From Candidatus Pullichristensenella stercorigallinarum (GTDB taxonomy: Bacteria > Bacillota > Clostridia > Christensenellales > Aristaeellaceae): a stretch of DNA of 64,000 nt. The translations under genes and the position numbers were made by a program. Under the pieces are notes generated by a model. The model was not told the origin of the DNA. It was given only the letters and a program-made list of their open reading frames with translations, and made no database searches. This document shows positions 49,962 through 58,208 of the stretch, piece after piece (positions within the stretch are counted from its first letter, which is position 1; every line of letters begins with the position of its first letter). The stretch is taken from positions 1-64,000 of the forward strand of contig DVFZ01000051.1 in NCBI GenBank assembly GCA_018712945.1, in the 5' to 3' direction.

Positions 49962-49970
49962 GCGCGAAAA

Positions 49971-49996
49971 TCCCCCGTCCGCGAGGACGGGGGATT
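49971..49996 (+). terminator. Terminator of the peptide ABC operon
   Basis: ATCCCCCGTCC, loop GCGA, GGACGGGGGAT, just after the stop. A middle stem (ATCCCCACGCGCGTGGGG) and a third hairpin (CCCCCGT...ACGGGGG, 50034-50055) follow, between convergent genes. Confidence 0.75.
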
Positions 49997-50033
49997 GCTT
50001 AGTTCATCCCCACGCGCGTGGGGCAGATCCTTC

Positions 50034-50055
50034 CCCCGTCCTTATAAACGGGGGA
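50034..50055 (-). terminator. Hairpin at the end of the GT2 array
   Basis: CCCCCGT and ACGGGGG pair 6 bases after the stop of the last glycosyltransferase gene. Its sequence resembles the opposing terminator at 49971-49996. Confidence 0.5.
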
Positions 50056-50060
50056 TCGCT

Positions 50061-51068
50061 TTATTTATACACCAAATGCCGGCGCCGCTCGCGGAAGCGT
50101 ATGCGCTCATACACAAGGGCCAAATCAGGACAGACGCACAGCAGGACGGCGTAAGCCTTGCGGCGCGTGGGCAGCCAGAAGGGATGCTTCGTGCGCAGAA
50201 GGTCGGGCAGGCGCTCGCGCAGTTCGCGGATGTGGCGCTTCCAGGAGGGATGGGTGCGGAAGTGCGGGCAATCGAGGATGGCGTTCAGGCAGACGATGCG
50301 GATGTGGTAGGTGCGCGCCTTGGCCGCCTCCAGCGATTCGGGATACTTCTTGCGCGCCATGCGCACGATCTCCTCGTGCGCGGCCACGCGGTCATCCACC
50401 ATGCTGTCGCCGCGGGTATGCATGATGCTGCCGGGGCGCTGGCGGTAAAAGTACAGCCTTTCTCCGGTGACCAGCGCCGTCTGCGCGCGGGAGATGATGG
50501 TGGGGATGGTAAAGGCGTCCTCGCATTTTACGCCCACCGGGAAGCGCAGGCCCTCAAACAGGGTGCGGCGGAACAGCTTGTCGCAGACAATTTCGGTCAT
50601 GCCCCGGTCGCGGTTGGCCAGCGCTGAAAACAGCGTGCGGTTGTCCGCGATGCGGAAGGGCGGGAAGGCGGGCGGCAGCGCCGCGCCTTCGTCCGAATAG
50701 ACCTCCTGAAGCTGGAAAATGACGATATCTGCGCCGCTTTCCAGCGCCTTGCCGCGCAAAAAGGCGCAGGCGTCCGGGCGCAGGAAGTCGTCGCTGTCCA
50801 GAAAGAGGAAGTAATCGCCCGTGGCCGCGTCCATGCCGGCGTTGCGCGCGTCGGACAGGCCGCCGTTTGCCTTGTGGATTACGCGCGCGTTGGTGTGGCG
50901 GGCGGCGAATTCGTCGCAGATGCGGCCGCAGCCGTCCGGCGAGCCGTCATCCACCAGCAACACTTCCAGTTCGGCAAAGATGGTCTGCTCCTCCAGCGAG
51001 CGCAGGCAACGCGGCAGGAATTCCTCCACCTTGTATACCGGTACGATGACGCTGATTTTCGCGTCCAT
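50061..51068 (-). CDS. GT2 family glycosyltransferase (array member 4)
   Basis: A 335-residue GT-A fold enzyme. VIVPVYKVEEFLPRCLRSLEEQT opens the nucleotide-sugar domain, VLLVDDGSPDG and KANGGLSDARNAGM follow, and FLDSDDFL is the DxD metal site. The C-terminal half is basic and helical. ATG 51066-51068 with GGAGG upstream is chosen rather than the ORF start at 51152. Last gene of four similar ones, likely making a surface polysaccharide. Confidence 0.9.
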   Translation of the reverse strand: MDAKISVIVPVYKVEEFLPRCLRSLEEQTIFAELEVLLVDDGSPDGCGRICDEFAARHTNARVIHKANGGLSDARNAGMDAATGDYFLFLDSDDFLRPDACAFLRGKALESGADIVIFQLQEVYSDEGAALPPAFPPFRIADNRTLFSALANRDRGMTEIVCDKLFRRTLFEGLRFPVGVKCEDAFTIPTIISRAQTALVTGERLYFYRQRPGSIMHTRGDSMVDDRVAAHEEIVRMARKKYPESLEAAKARTYHIRIVCLNAILDCPHFRTHPSWKRHIRELRERLPDLLRTKHPFWLPTRRKAYAVLLCVCPDLALVYERIRFRERRRHLVYK

Positions 51069-51069
51069 A

Positions 51070-52104
51070 TCAGCCTTTCCTCCTTCGCTTTTCCACGCGC
51101 CGCCGGTGCAAAAGGCGCGCCGCGCCCGGGCAGGCGCACAGAACCAACGCATAGGCCTTGCGCGAAGGCGGCAGCCAGACGCGCTCGCGGTTTTTCATCA
51201 GCGCGCCAAGGTTGCGCCTGAGCGCCCCCAGGTGGCGGCGGAAACAGGCGGCGTCGCCCATGTCCGGGCAATCCATCAGATCGTTGAGGATAAAAATGCG
51301 CATAAACAGCGTGCGCGCCTGTGCCACCGCCGCCAGTTCCGGCCAGGTTTCGCATGTCAGGCGCTCCACCTCCTCATGGGCGCGGATGCGCTCGTCCAGC
51401 AGTTTCGGGCGCAGCGTGTGCATGCTGCTCGCGCTGTGTACGCGGTAGAAGTACAAGGCCGGCCCCGGGATCACCGCCCGGCGGACGTTTCGCAACACGC
51501 GAAAGAGGAACACTGCGTCCTCGCCAATGCGTATGTCCTCGGGAAAGCGCGCCGTGCCGATGGCGTCGCGGCGGTAGATTTTAGGCGCGTTTTCCAAAAT
51601 GCCGTTGCGGTGCGTAAGCAGGGCGCGATGCACCTCCGGTCCTTCCAGCAGCAGCGTTTCCGGGCTGCTTGCGGGATGCGCCTCCTCGTCGCCGCGCACT
51701 TCGGCCATGCGGAAAAACACGGCCTGCGCGCCTGCGCGCAGGTGGGAAAGGGCGGTTTCCATGGCGTCACGGCGCAAAAAGTCGTCGCCGTCCACAAAGG
51801 CCACGTATTCGCCCGAGGCCGCCTCGATGCCGGCGTTGCGCGCCCGGGACACGCCGCCGTTTTGCCGGTGGAGGACGCGCGTGTTTTCGTGCGCGCGGGC
51901 GAATTCGTCGCAGATGCGCCCGCTTGCGTCGGTGGAACCGTCGTCCACCAGCACGATTTCCAGATGTTTTGCCGCCGTCTGCTCCGCGAGCGAGCGCAGG
52001 CAGCGCGGCAGGTATTTTTCCACATTGTAAACGGGCACGACCACGCTGACCACGCCCGCCCTGGCGGGGCTTTCCCGCCGGGATTTTGTATTCTCAGCGC
52101 TCAT
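51070..52104 (-). CDS. GT2 family glycosyltransferase (array member 3)
   Basis: A 344-residue GT2 enzyme: VVVPVYNVEKYLPRCLRSLAEQT, LVDDGSTDASGRICDEFA, QNGGVSRARNAGI and VDGDDFL (DxD). It overlaps the preceding gene by 11 bases. The N-terminal half is very similar to those of its neighbours, while the C-terminal half differs, suggesting different acceptor specificity after duplication. Confidence 0.9.
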   Translation of the reverse strand: MSAENTKSRRESPARAGVVSVVVPVYNVEKYLPRCLRSLAEQTAAKHLEIVLVDDGSTDASGRICDEFARAHENTRVLHRQNGGVSRARNAGIEAASGEYVAFVDGDDFLRRDAMETALSHLRAGAQAVFFRMAEVRGDEEAHPASSPETLLLEGPEVHRALLTHRNGILENAPKIYRRDAIGTARFPEDIRIGEDAVFLFRVLRNVRRAVIPGPALYFYRVHSASSMHTLRPKLLDERIRAHEEVERLTCETWPELAAVAQARTLFMRIFILNDLMDCPDMGDAACFRRHLGALRRNLGALMKNRERVWLPPSRKAYALVLCACPGAARLLHRRRVEKRRRKG

Positions 52105-53092
52105 AACTCAAAATGCTGCGGTTTTTACGGCAGCGCGCGCGCACATAGGCAGCCACCAGGTCCGGGCACAAAAGCGCGGCCAGCGCGTATACGCGGCGCA
52201 TGAAGCGCACCTGCGGGCAGCGCAAAAACAGAAGCGAACCCAGCCGCTTGCGCAACAGGCGGTATTGGAACTTCCAACAGGGATGCTTGCGGAAGTGGTC
52301 GCACTCAAAGATGGCGTCCAGCGACCGCAGTTGGATGATGTTATAGCGCCCCCAGGCCAGGTTCAGGTATTGCGGGTACTTTTCCTGGGCCAACTCCACC
52401 AGTGGGTAGGTGGCCTCCAGCCATTGGTTCAGGCGGCTGTCGCGCGTGTGGGTGATGCTCATCGGCCGCATGCGGTAATAGTACAACACGTCCGGCAACA
52501 AAAGCAGCTTTTGCGCGCGGGAGACGACCATGGGCAACAGGTAGGCGTCCTCATAGATGCGCCCCTGCGGGTAGCGCAGGCCGTCGTAAAGCGCGCGGCG
52601 GTAAATCTTGTCCCAGCAGAAGTACTTGAAACGCTTGTCAAACAGGGCGCTGAAGGCCCCGGCATTGCCGTCAAAAAGCGCTTCCTCGCCGCCGGCTATT
52701 TTCATCACTGCCTCGTCGCCCCACACGCTGGCAAAGCCGAAGCACACCACATCTGCCCCTGTGCGCGCCGCGGCTCCGTAAGCGCGGGCGAAGCACTCTG
52801 GTTCCACGAAGTCGTCGCTGTCCACAAAGCCGATGAATTCGCCCGTGGCCGCGTCCAGCCCGGCGTTGCGCGCCGAGGATACGCCGCCGTTTTCCTTGTG
52901 GATGACGCGGGCGTTTTCGTGCCGCGCGGCAAACTCGTCGCAGATGCGGCCGCTTGCGTCGGTGGAGCCGTCGTCGACCAGTATGACCTCTATCTGGTCA
53001 AAGATCGTCTGCGCCTGGATGGATGCGAGGCAGCGCGGCAGGTATTGTTCGACGTTGTAGACAGGTACGATCAGGCTGATGTGCGCGTCCAT
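52094..53092 (-). CDS. GT2 family glycosyltransferase (array member 2)
   Basis: A 332-residue GT2 enzyme: LIVPVYNVEQYLPRCLASIQAQT, ILVDDGSTDASGRICDEFAA, KENGGVSSARNAGLDAATG and FVDSDDFVE. The first 115 residues are nearly the same as those of array member 1 (53106-54077). The C-terminal domain diverges. Confidence 0.9.
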   Translation of the reverse strand: MDAHISLIVPVYNVEQYLPRCLASIQAQTIFDQIEVILVDDGSTDASGRICDEFAARHENARVIHKENGGVSSARNAGLDAATGEFIGFVDSDDFVEPECFARAYGAAARTGADVVCFGFASVWGDEAVMKIAGGEEALFDGNAGAFSALFDKRFKYFCWDKIYRRALYDGLRYPQGRIYEDAYLLPMVVSRAQKLLLLPDVLYYYRMRPMSITHTRDSRLNQWLEATYPLVELAQEKYPQYLNLAWGRYNIIQLRSLDAIFECDHFRKHPCWKFQYRLLRKRLGSLLFLRCPQVRFMRRVYALAALLCPDLVAAYVRARCRKNRSILSYER

Positions 53093-53105
53093 GGCAACGC
53101 CTCCT

Positions 53106-54077
53106 CTATCGTTTTATCGTACGCCGCTTGTACCACAGCTTCGCAAGCCATGGGCTGACGCACAAAAGCAGTGCGTGCGCCTTGATCTTTGGGGTCAGCA
53201 CTTCACGCTCGGGATTTTTCAGAAGCGCCACGATCTCTCTCCGGTGCGCCCGGAGCAGCTCGTGGTAATAGCTCGTATCCAACAGCTCGGGCACGACGAG
53301 CATGCCCAGCAACATGTGCCTGCGCGCGTTCATCCTGTCCGCCTGCGCCAGGGACAAAAGCTCCGGATACCTCTGTACGGTCAGGCGTTCCATCTCCGCA
53401 TAGACGGCAAAGCGCTGCTTTTCCGGATAGAACCGGCCCGGCATCCCTTTCGGCGGCTTGCGGGCGAAGTACAGCACCGGGGCGGGGACGGCCGCGCGGT
53501 GCAACCGCAACAGCACGTGGAACAAAAACAGCGAATCTTCGCCGATGCAGACGTCCTCAGAAAAGCGTTCTTCGCCAATGACGTCCGCGCGGTACACCTT
53601 GGGAATGCCCGTGCCGACGCCGTACGTGTGCAAAAAGAGGGCCCGGTACACATCCGCCCCCTCGAGCTCAAGCGGGGCAGGCGGCTCAGACGCGCGCACC
53701 TCCTCGTCGCCATACACATACGTCGTGCGAAAAAACACGCCCTCGGCGCCTTTGCGCAAAAAGTCCCGCGCTATCTCCATGGCGTCGCGGCGAATGAAGT
53801 CGTCGCTGTCGACAAAGCCGATGAACTCGCCCGTGGCTGCGTCCAGCCCGGCGTTGCGCGCCGAGGACGCGCCGCCGTTTTCCTTGTGGAGAACGCGGAC
53901 GTTTTCGTGCCGCGCGGCAAATTCGTCGCAGATTTCGCCGCTGCGGTCGGACGAGCCGTCGTTTACGAGTATGATCTCCAGACTGTCGAAAACCGTCTGC
54001 TCCTGCAAGGAGCGCAGGCAGCGCGGCAGATGCTTTTCCGCATTGTAGACAGGCACAATGATTGATATCTCCGCCAT
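53106..54077 (-). CDS. GT2 family glycosyltransferase (array member 1)
   Basis: A 323-residue GT2 enzyme and first gene of the array: IIVPVYNAEKHLPRCLRSLQEQT, ILVNDGSSDRSGEICDEFAA, KENGGASSARNAGLDAATG, FVDSDDFIRR. GGGAGGGAGAG precedes ATG 54075-54077, and the promoter lies at 54100-54128. No polymerase, flippase or anchor gene is seen nearby, so the glycan is unknown. Confidence 0.9.
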   Translation of the reverse strand: MAEISIIVPVYNAEKHLPRCLRSLQEQTVFDSLEIILVNDGSSDRSGEICDEFAARHENVRVLHKENGGASSARNAGLDAATGEFIGFVDSDDFIRRDAMEIARDFLRKGAEGVFFRTTYVYGDEEVRASEPPAPLELEGADVYRALFLHTYGVGTGIPKVYRADVIGEERFSEDVCIGEDSLFLFHVLLRLHRAAVPAPVLYFARKPPKGMPGRFYPEKQRFAVYAEMERLTVQRYPELLSLAQADRMNARRHMLLGMLVVPELLDTSYYHELLRAHRREIVALLKNPEREVLTPKIKAHALLLCVSPWLAKLWYKRRTIKR

Positions 54078-54099
54078 GCACTCTCCCTCCCTCGTTAGC

Positions 54100-54128
54100 A
54101 GTATAGCAGAATATGGGCGGATTGTAAA
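54100..54128 (-). promoter_or_regulatory. Promoter of the GT2 array
   Basis: On the minus strand TTTACA (54128-54123), 17 bases, TATACT (54105-54100). Confidence 0.75.
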
Positions 54129-54187
54129 TCAATTTGCACAAATCAGCGCAGAAATGACCGAAGATGATAAATCGCTATCGTTTTCGC

Positions 54188-54216
54188 TTGACAATGCCTT
54201 ACAAATTTTTTATAAT
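54188..54216 (+). promoter_or_regulatory. Promoter of the ribose-type ABC operon
   Basis: TTGACA (54188-54193), 17 bases, TATAAT (54211-54216), a perfect consensus promoter, 47 bases before the start codon. Confidence 0.9.
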
Positions 54217-54262
54217 TACGTTCAGAAGCATGGAAACATGCAAAAAAGGAGGAGTATCATCT

Positions 54263-55180
54263 ATGAAAAAGGTATTTGTCCTGGTTCTGGCTCTGGCACT
54301 TCTGTGCTCGTCGGCCCTGGCCGCCGAGATCGGCTTTTTGCCGCCGGCAATGACCAGCCCCTTCTATGCCAGCTGCATCGAGGGCGCTACCCCCGTTGCC
54401 GAGGCCAATGGCTACGACCTGCTGGTCATGGCCCCGCCGTCTGAGGACGACTATGCCACCCAGATGTCCATGATGGAGGACATGATTACCCGCGGCGTGG
54501 CGGGCATCGCCGTTTGCGGCATCAACCTGGACGCGCTGATTCCCGGCATCCAGAAGGCCAACGAGGCCGGCATCCCGGTGGTTATGTTCAACACCATCAC
54601 CGAGCTTGAGGGCGCGGATGTGTACGCCTACTCTGGATACAACCAGTACGGCGGCGGCGCCAAGATTGCCGACTGGGTAAACGAGCAGACCGGCGGCGAA
54701 GCCAAGGTCGCCATCATCGAGGGCCTGCCCTCCGACTTCACCACCCAGCGCATGGGCGGCTTTGTGGATCGCGCGGCCGAGGCCTATCCGGGCATCGAAG
54801 TGGTTGCCACGCAGCCGGGCGACTGGGTACGCGAGACCGGCATGAACGCCGCGATGGATATGCTCCAGGCGCATCCGGAAATCAACGTTATTTACGGCCT
54901 GTCTGATGAAATGGCCCTGGGCGCTGTGCAGGCTTGCAAGCAGATCGGCCGCGATGATATCATCGTCGTTGGTTTGGACGGCAACCCCAACGCCCTTGAG
55001 AGCGTAAAGGCCGGCGAGCTGGATGCCACGCTGGACTGCGGCCCCGTTGCCATCGGCGCCAACGCCGTGCTGGCGGTCATCGACGCCATCAATGGCGTGG
55101 AGCGCGAGGAGAAGGTTATCGAGGCTGAGACCACGGTTGTGGACATCACCCTGGTTGACCAGTTCCTGCCTGAGGAATAA
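54263..55180 (+). CDS. Sugar ABC transporter substrate-binding protein (RbsB type)
   Basis: A 305-residue exported periplasmic-binding-protein (family 4/LacI-like). Residues 1-21 are a signal peptide ending SALAAE with no lipobox cysteine at the cleavage site. The mature part has EIGFLPPAMTSPFYASCIEGA, RGVAGIAVCGINLDAL, and the sugar-binding GLSDEMALGAVQACKQIG and VVGLDGNPNALESVKAG motifs. AAAAGGAGGAG precedes ATG 54263. First gene of the operon and, given its perfect promoter, probably highly expressed. Confidence 0.9.
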   Translation: MKKVFVLVLALALLCSSALAAEIGFLPPAMTSPFYASCIEGATPVAEANGYDLLVMAPPSEDDYATQMSMMEDMITRGVAGIAVCGINLDALIPGIQKANEAGIPVVMFNTITELEGADVYAYSGYNQYGGGAKIADWVNEQTGGEAKVAIIEGLPSDFTTQRMGGFVDRAAEAYPGIEVVATQPGDWVRETGMNAAMDMLQAHPEINVIYGLSDEMALGAVQACKQIGRDDIIVVGLDGNPNALESVKAGELDATLDCGPVAIGANAVLAVIDAINGVEREEKVIEAETTVVDITLVDQFLPEE

Positions 55181-55195
55181 AAGGTAAAGCGTCAT

Positions 55196-55285
55196 GCGGC
55201 GGCGCACATCGCGCCGCCGCACATTGTATCTGTACACACGCGCGGAGGTTTCCGCGCGCATCAAACCGCACGGGAATCCCCGTGC
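55196..55285 (+). promoter_or_regulatory. Three consecutive hairpins between SBP and ATPase genes
   Basis: GCGGCGGCGC/GCGCCGCCGC (55196-55220), CGCGCGGA/TCCGCGCG (55239-55258) and GCACGGG/CCCGTGC (55268-55285). None has a T-run, so they are more likely to be mRNA stability or processing stems that keep the binding-protein mRNA in excess over the membrane components. Confidence 0.6.
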
Positions 55286-55304
55286 GTGGAAGGGAGGAAA
55301 CGCC

Positions 55305-56807
55305 GTGGCCGAATTTCTGGAAATGCGAGATATCGTCAAGCGGTTCCCCGGCGTATTGGCGCTGAATCACGTGCATTTGTCCGTGCGCAAGGGCGAAGTA
55401 CACGCCCTGCTGGGCGAAAACGGCGCGGGCAAATCGACGCTCATGAAGATACTTTCCGGCGCCTACCACAAGGATGAGGGCGAAATCCTCATCGACGGTC
55501 AGGCGGTGGACATCCGCTCCTCCGCCGACGCGCAGCGCCTGGGCATATCCATCATCTATCAGGAATTGAACCTCACCGAGCAGCTTACCGTGGCGGAAAA
55601 TATCTTTATGGGCCGCCCGATCATGAAAAACGCGCTGATGGTGGACTGGAGCGCCATGTTCCGCGAAGCGCAGAAGCTGCTGGACGAATTGGGCGTAGAA
55701 ATCAACGCCCGCTCGCTCATTCGAGACCTGGGCGTGGCGCACAAGCAGATGGTGGAAGTGGCCAAGGCCCTGTCCATCAACGCGCGCATCCTGGTTATGG
55801 ACGAACCGACCGCGCCGCTGACCAACCGTGAGATCGACACGCTGTTTGGCATCATCCGCATGCTCAAAGAACGCGGCGTGGCCATCATATACATTTCTCA
55901 TCGCCTGGAGGAAGTCAAGGAAATCTGCGACCGCGCCACCATCATGCGCGACGGCAAAAACATCACCGCCGTGGACGTGGGGGACGTCACCATCGACGAA
56001 ATCATTCACCACATGGTGGGCCGCGAACTGAAGGAAAAATTCCCCAAGATCCACGTGCCGCTGGGCGAAGAACTTTTGCGGGTGGAGAAAATCAACGCCG
56101 GCAAGCAGGTAAAGGACGTCTCCTTCAGCGTGCGTGCAGGCGAAATTCTCGGCATTGCCGGGCTGGTGGGCGCGGGCCGCACCGAAACCGCGCGCGCCAT
56201 CTTCGGCATGGACAAAAAGCAGTCCGGCGAAATCTACCTGGCCGGCAAGCGCGTGGAGATACGCCGCCCGTTGGACGCAATCAAGGCCGGGTTCGGCTTC
56301 GCCACTGAGGACCGCAAGGACGAGGGCCTGGTTTTGACGATGAACGTGGGCCACAACATCACCCTGGCCACGCTTTCGGACTTTACCCGCCTGGGCAAGC
56401 TCAATTTGCGCCGTGAACGCCAGACCGTGCAGGACTATATCCGCCGCCTCAACATCAAAACGCCTTCGCATCTGCAATTGGCGCGCAACCTTTCCGGCGG
56501 CAACCAGCAGAAGGTGGTGTTGGCCAAGTGGCTGTTGAGCCGCTCGAAGGTCATCATCTTCGACGAGCCGACGCGCGGCATCGACGTGGGTGCGAAAATC
56601 GAGGTGTACAACATCATCAACGAACTGATCCGCCAGGGGGCGGCAGTGGTGATGATTTCTTCGGAACTGCCGGAAATCTTGGGAATGAGCGACCGCGTGG
56701 CCGTCATGCACCAGGGCACCATCACCGGCATCTTCGACAACGATGAAACCCTCACCCAGGAAAAGATACTCTATTACGCCACCGGCGGCGACCGGCACAC
56801 GGCATAA
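55305..56807 (+). CDS. Sugar ABC transporter ATP-binding protein (RbsA type)
   Basis: A 500-residue ATPase with two nucleotide-binding domains. The first has Walker A GENGAGKSTL and Walker B LVMDEPTAPL; the second has GLVGAGRTE in the Walker A place, signature LSGGNQQKV and Walker B IIFDEPTRGIDVG, as in ribose/galactose systems. The ORF is open from 55194, but AGGGAGGAAA lies before GTG 55305, after three hairpins. It acts with RbsC-type permease downstream. Confidence 0.92.
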   Translation: MAEFLEMRDIVKRFPGVLALNHVHLSVRKGEVHALLGENGAGKSTLMKILSGAYHKDEGEILIDGQAVDIRSSADAQRLGISIIYQELNLTEQLTVAENIFMGRPIMKNALMVDWSAMFREAQKLLDELGVEINARSLIRDLGVAHKQMVEVAKALSINARILVMDEPTAPLTNREIDTLFGIIRMLKERGVAIIYISHRLEEVKEICDRATIMRDGKNITAVDVGDVTIDEIIHHMVGRELKEKFPKIHVPLGEELLRVEKINAGKQVKDVSFSVRAGEILGIAGLVGAGRTETARAIFGMDKKQSGEIYLAGKRVEIRRPLDAIKAGFGFATEDRKDEGLVLTMNVGHNITLATLSDFTRLGKLNLRRERQTVQDYIRRLNIKTPSHLQLARNLSGGNQQKVVLAKWLLSRSKVIIFDEPTRGIDVGAKIEVYNIINELIRQGAAVVMISSELPEILGMSDRVAVMHQGTITGIFDNDETLTQEKILYYATGGDRHTA

Positions 56808-56820
56808 GGAGGGACGCGAA

Positions 56821-58122
56821 ATGAAAAAGAAGCTGAAAATTCTCTTGATCGTCTGCCTGGTGCTGGGCGTGGCGTTGATGGCGCTGTGGGGCTATGTGCG
56901 CTCCAACGAGGGCACGATCGCCGCAATCAACGAGCGCATCAGCGCCTATAACCAGATTGAGGCGCAGGTGGAAATGGCGCGCGTGCTCGGCCAGGAAGTA
57001 GACCCCACGCTGCTTGAGCAGGCAGAAGAAGTCGTGCTGACCGGCTCAGAAGAAATGCTGGTCACGCTGAACGGCTATACCAGCGCTTTCCTGGTCGTGG
57101 GCATCGACCTTTTGCTCATCGGCGTGCTCGGTTTTGCGTATCCCGCCATCAAGAAAAGCCATGGCGGCAAAAAGGGCAAGGTTTCCTCGGCAAACAACAT
57201 CGTGGGTATCCTCATCGCCCTGGTGGTTCTGTGCCTGGATTTGCAGCTGGCGCAGCCGGTGTTCCTCACGGGCAGCAACCTGCTCAACGTATTGCAGCAG
57301 ATTTCTACGAACTTTGTCATCGCCATCGGCATGACGTTCGTCATCATCTCCGGCGGTATCGACCTGTCGGTCGGCTCGAACATCGCCCTCACCGGCCTGC
57401 TGATGGCCATAATGATGAAAAACTGGGGCGTGGCCGTGCTGCCGACGCTGGTGATCTCGCTGATCTTCGCCGGGCTCATCGGTCTGATCAACGGCGCGCT
57501 GATTGCCTTCCTCAACCTGCCGCCGTTCATTGCCACGTTGGGCATGATGTCCATCGCCCGCGGCGCGGCCTACACCGTTACCGGTGGCGCGCCCATCTAC
57601 ACCATGCCTTCCGGCTTTACGGCGATCTCCTCCCGCGTGGGGAATGTGCCGCTTTACACCATCCTGATTATGCTGGCGGTGTTTTTGCTGGGCTGGTACT
57701 GCCTGCGCTACACGCGCGTGGGCCGCTTTACCTACGCCATCGGCGGCAATGAAAACTGCGCCAAACTTTCGGGCATCAACTTGAATAAGGTCAAGTGCTT
57801 TGTGTATGTCATCAGCGGCCTGTGCTGCGGCGTGGCGGCGATTCTGCTCACTTCGCGCCTGGACTCCGCTGTGCCCACCAACGCTGACGGCCAGGAGATG
57901 GACGCCATCGCCGCGGTTGTCATCGGCGGCACGTCCATGAAGGGCGGCGAGGGCAGCATGGTTGGCACGCTGATTGGTATCTTCATCATTGGCGTCATTG
58001 CCAACGGCCTGAACCTGCTGGGCGTGGCCCAGGGCCCGCAGCGCATGGTCAAGGGCTTGATTATCGTTATCGCGGTGATTATCGACGTGCTGCGCCGCCG
58101 CGCCGCGGAATCGGCCAACTGA
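56821..58122 (+). CDS. Sugar ABC transporter permease (RbsC type) with N-terminal extension
   Basis: A 433-residue permease. Residues about 121-430 match the RbsC family (GMTFVIISGGIDLSVGSNIAL, AFLNLPPFIATLGMMSIARG, GGNENCAKLSGINLNKVK, VVIGGTSMKGGEGS). Unlike standard RbsC (about 320 residues), it has an extra about 110 residues: a helix (5-25), an about 55-residue charged loop and a second helix (about 83-107), then a basic linker. AAGGAGGG precedes ATG 56821, so the extension is real by start signal. The sugar is unknown. Confidence 0.88.
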   Translation: MKKKLKILLIVCLVLGVALMALWGYVRSNEGTIAAINERISAYNQIEAQVEMARVLGQEVDPTLLEQAEEVVLTGSEEMLVTLNGYTSAFLVVGIDLLLIGVLGFAYPAIKKSHGGKKGKVSSANNIVGILIALVVLCLDLQLAQPVFLTGSNLLNVLQQISTNFVIAIGMTFVIISGGIDLSVGSNIALTGLLMAIMMKNWGVAVLPTLVISLIFAGLIGLINGALIAFLNLPPFIATLGMMSIARGAAYTVTGGAPIYTMPSGFTAISSRVGNVPLYTILIMLAVFLLGWYCLRYTRVGRFTYAIGGNENCAKLSGINLNKVKCFVYVISGLCCGVAAILLTSRLDSAVPTNADGQEMDAIAAVVIGGTSMKGGEGSMVGTLIGIFIIGVIANGLNLLGVAQGPQRMVKGLIIVIAVIIDVLRRRAAESAN

Positions 58123-58154
58123 TCCTTTCACGGGCGGAAATTCTACGAACGCAA

Positions 58155-58198
58155 AAAGCGCCTCCCTTCCCGCAATGGGAATGGGAGGCGCGAAGTTT
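58155..58198. terminator. Bidirectional terminator between permease and VanW genes
   Basis: GCGCCTCCC and GGGAGGCGC pair around an inner TTCCC/GGGAA stem and are followed by GAAGTTTTT; the other side carries AAAAA. Confidence 0.8.
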
Positions 58199-58208
58199 TT
58201 GGCGTCTT

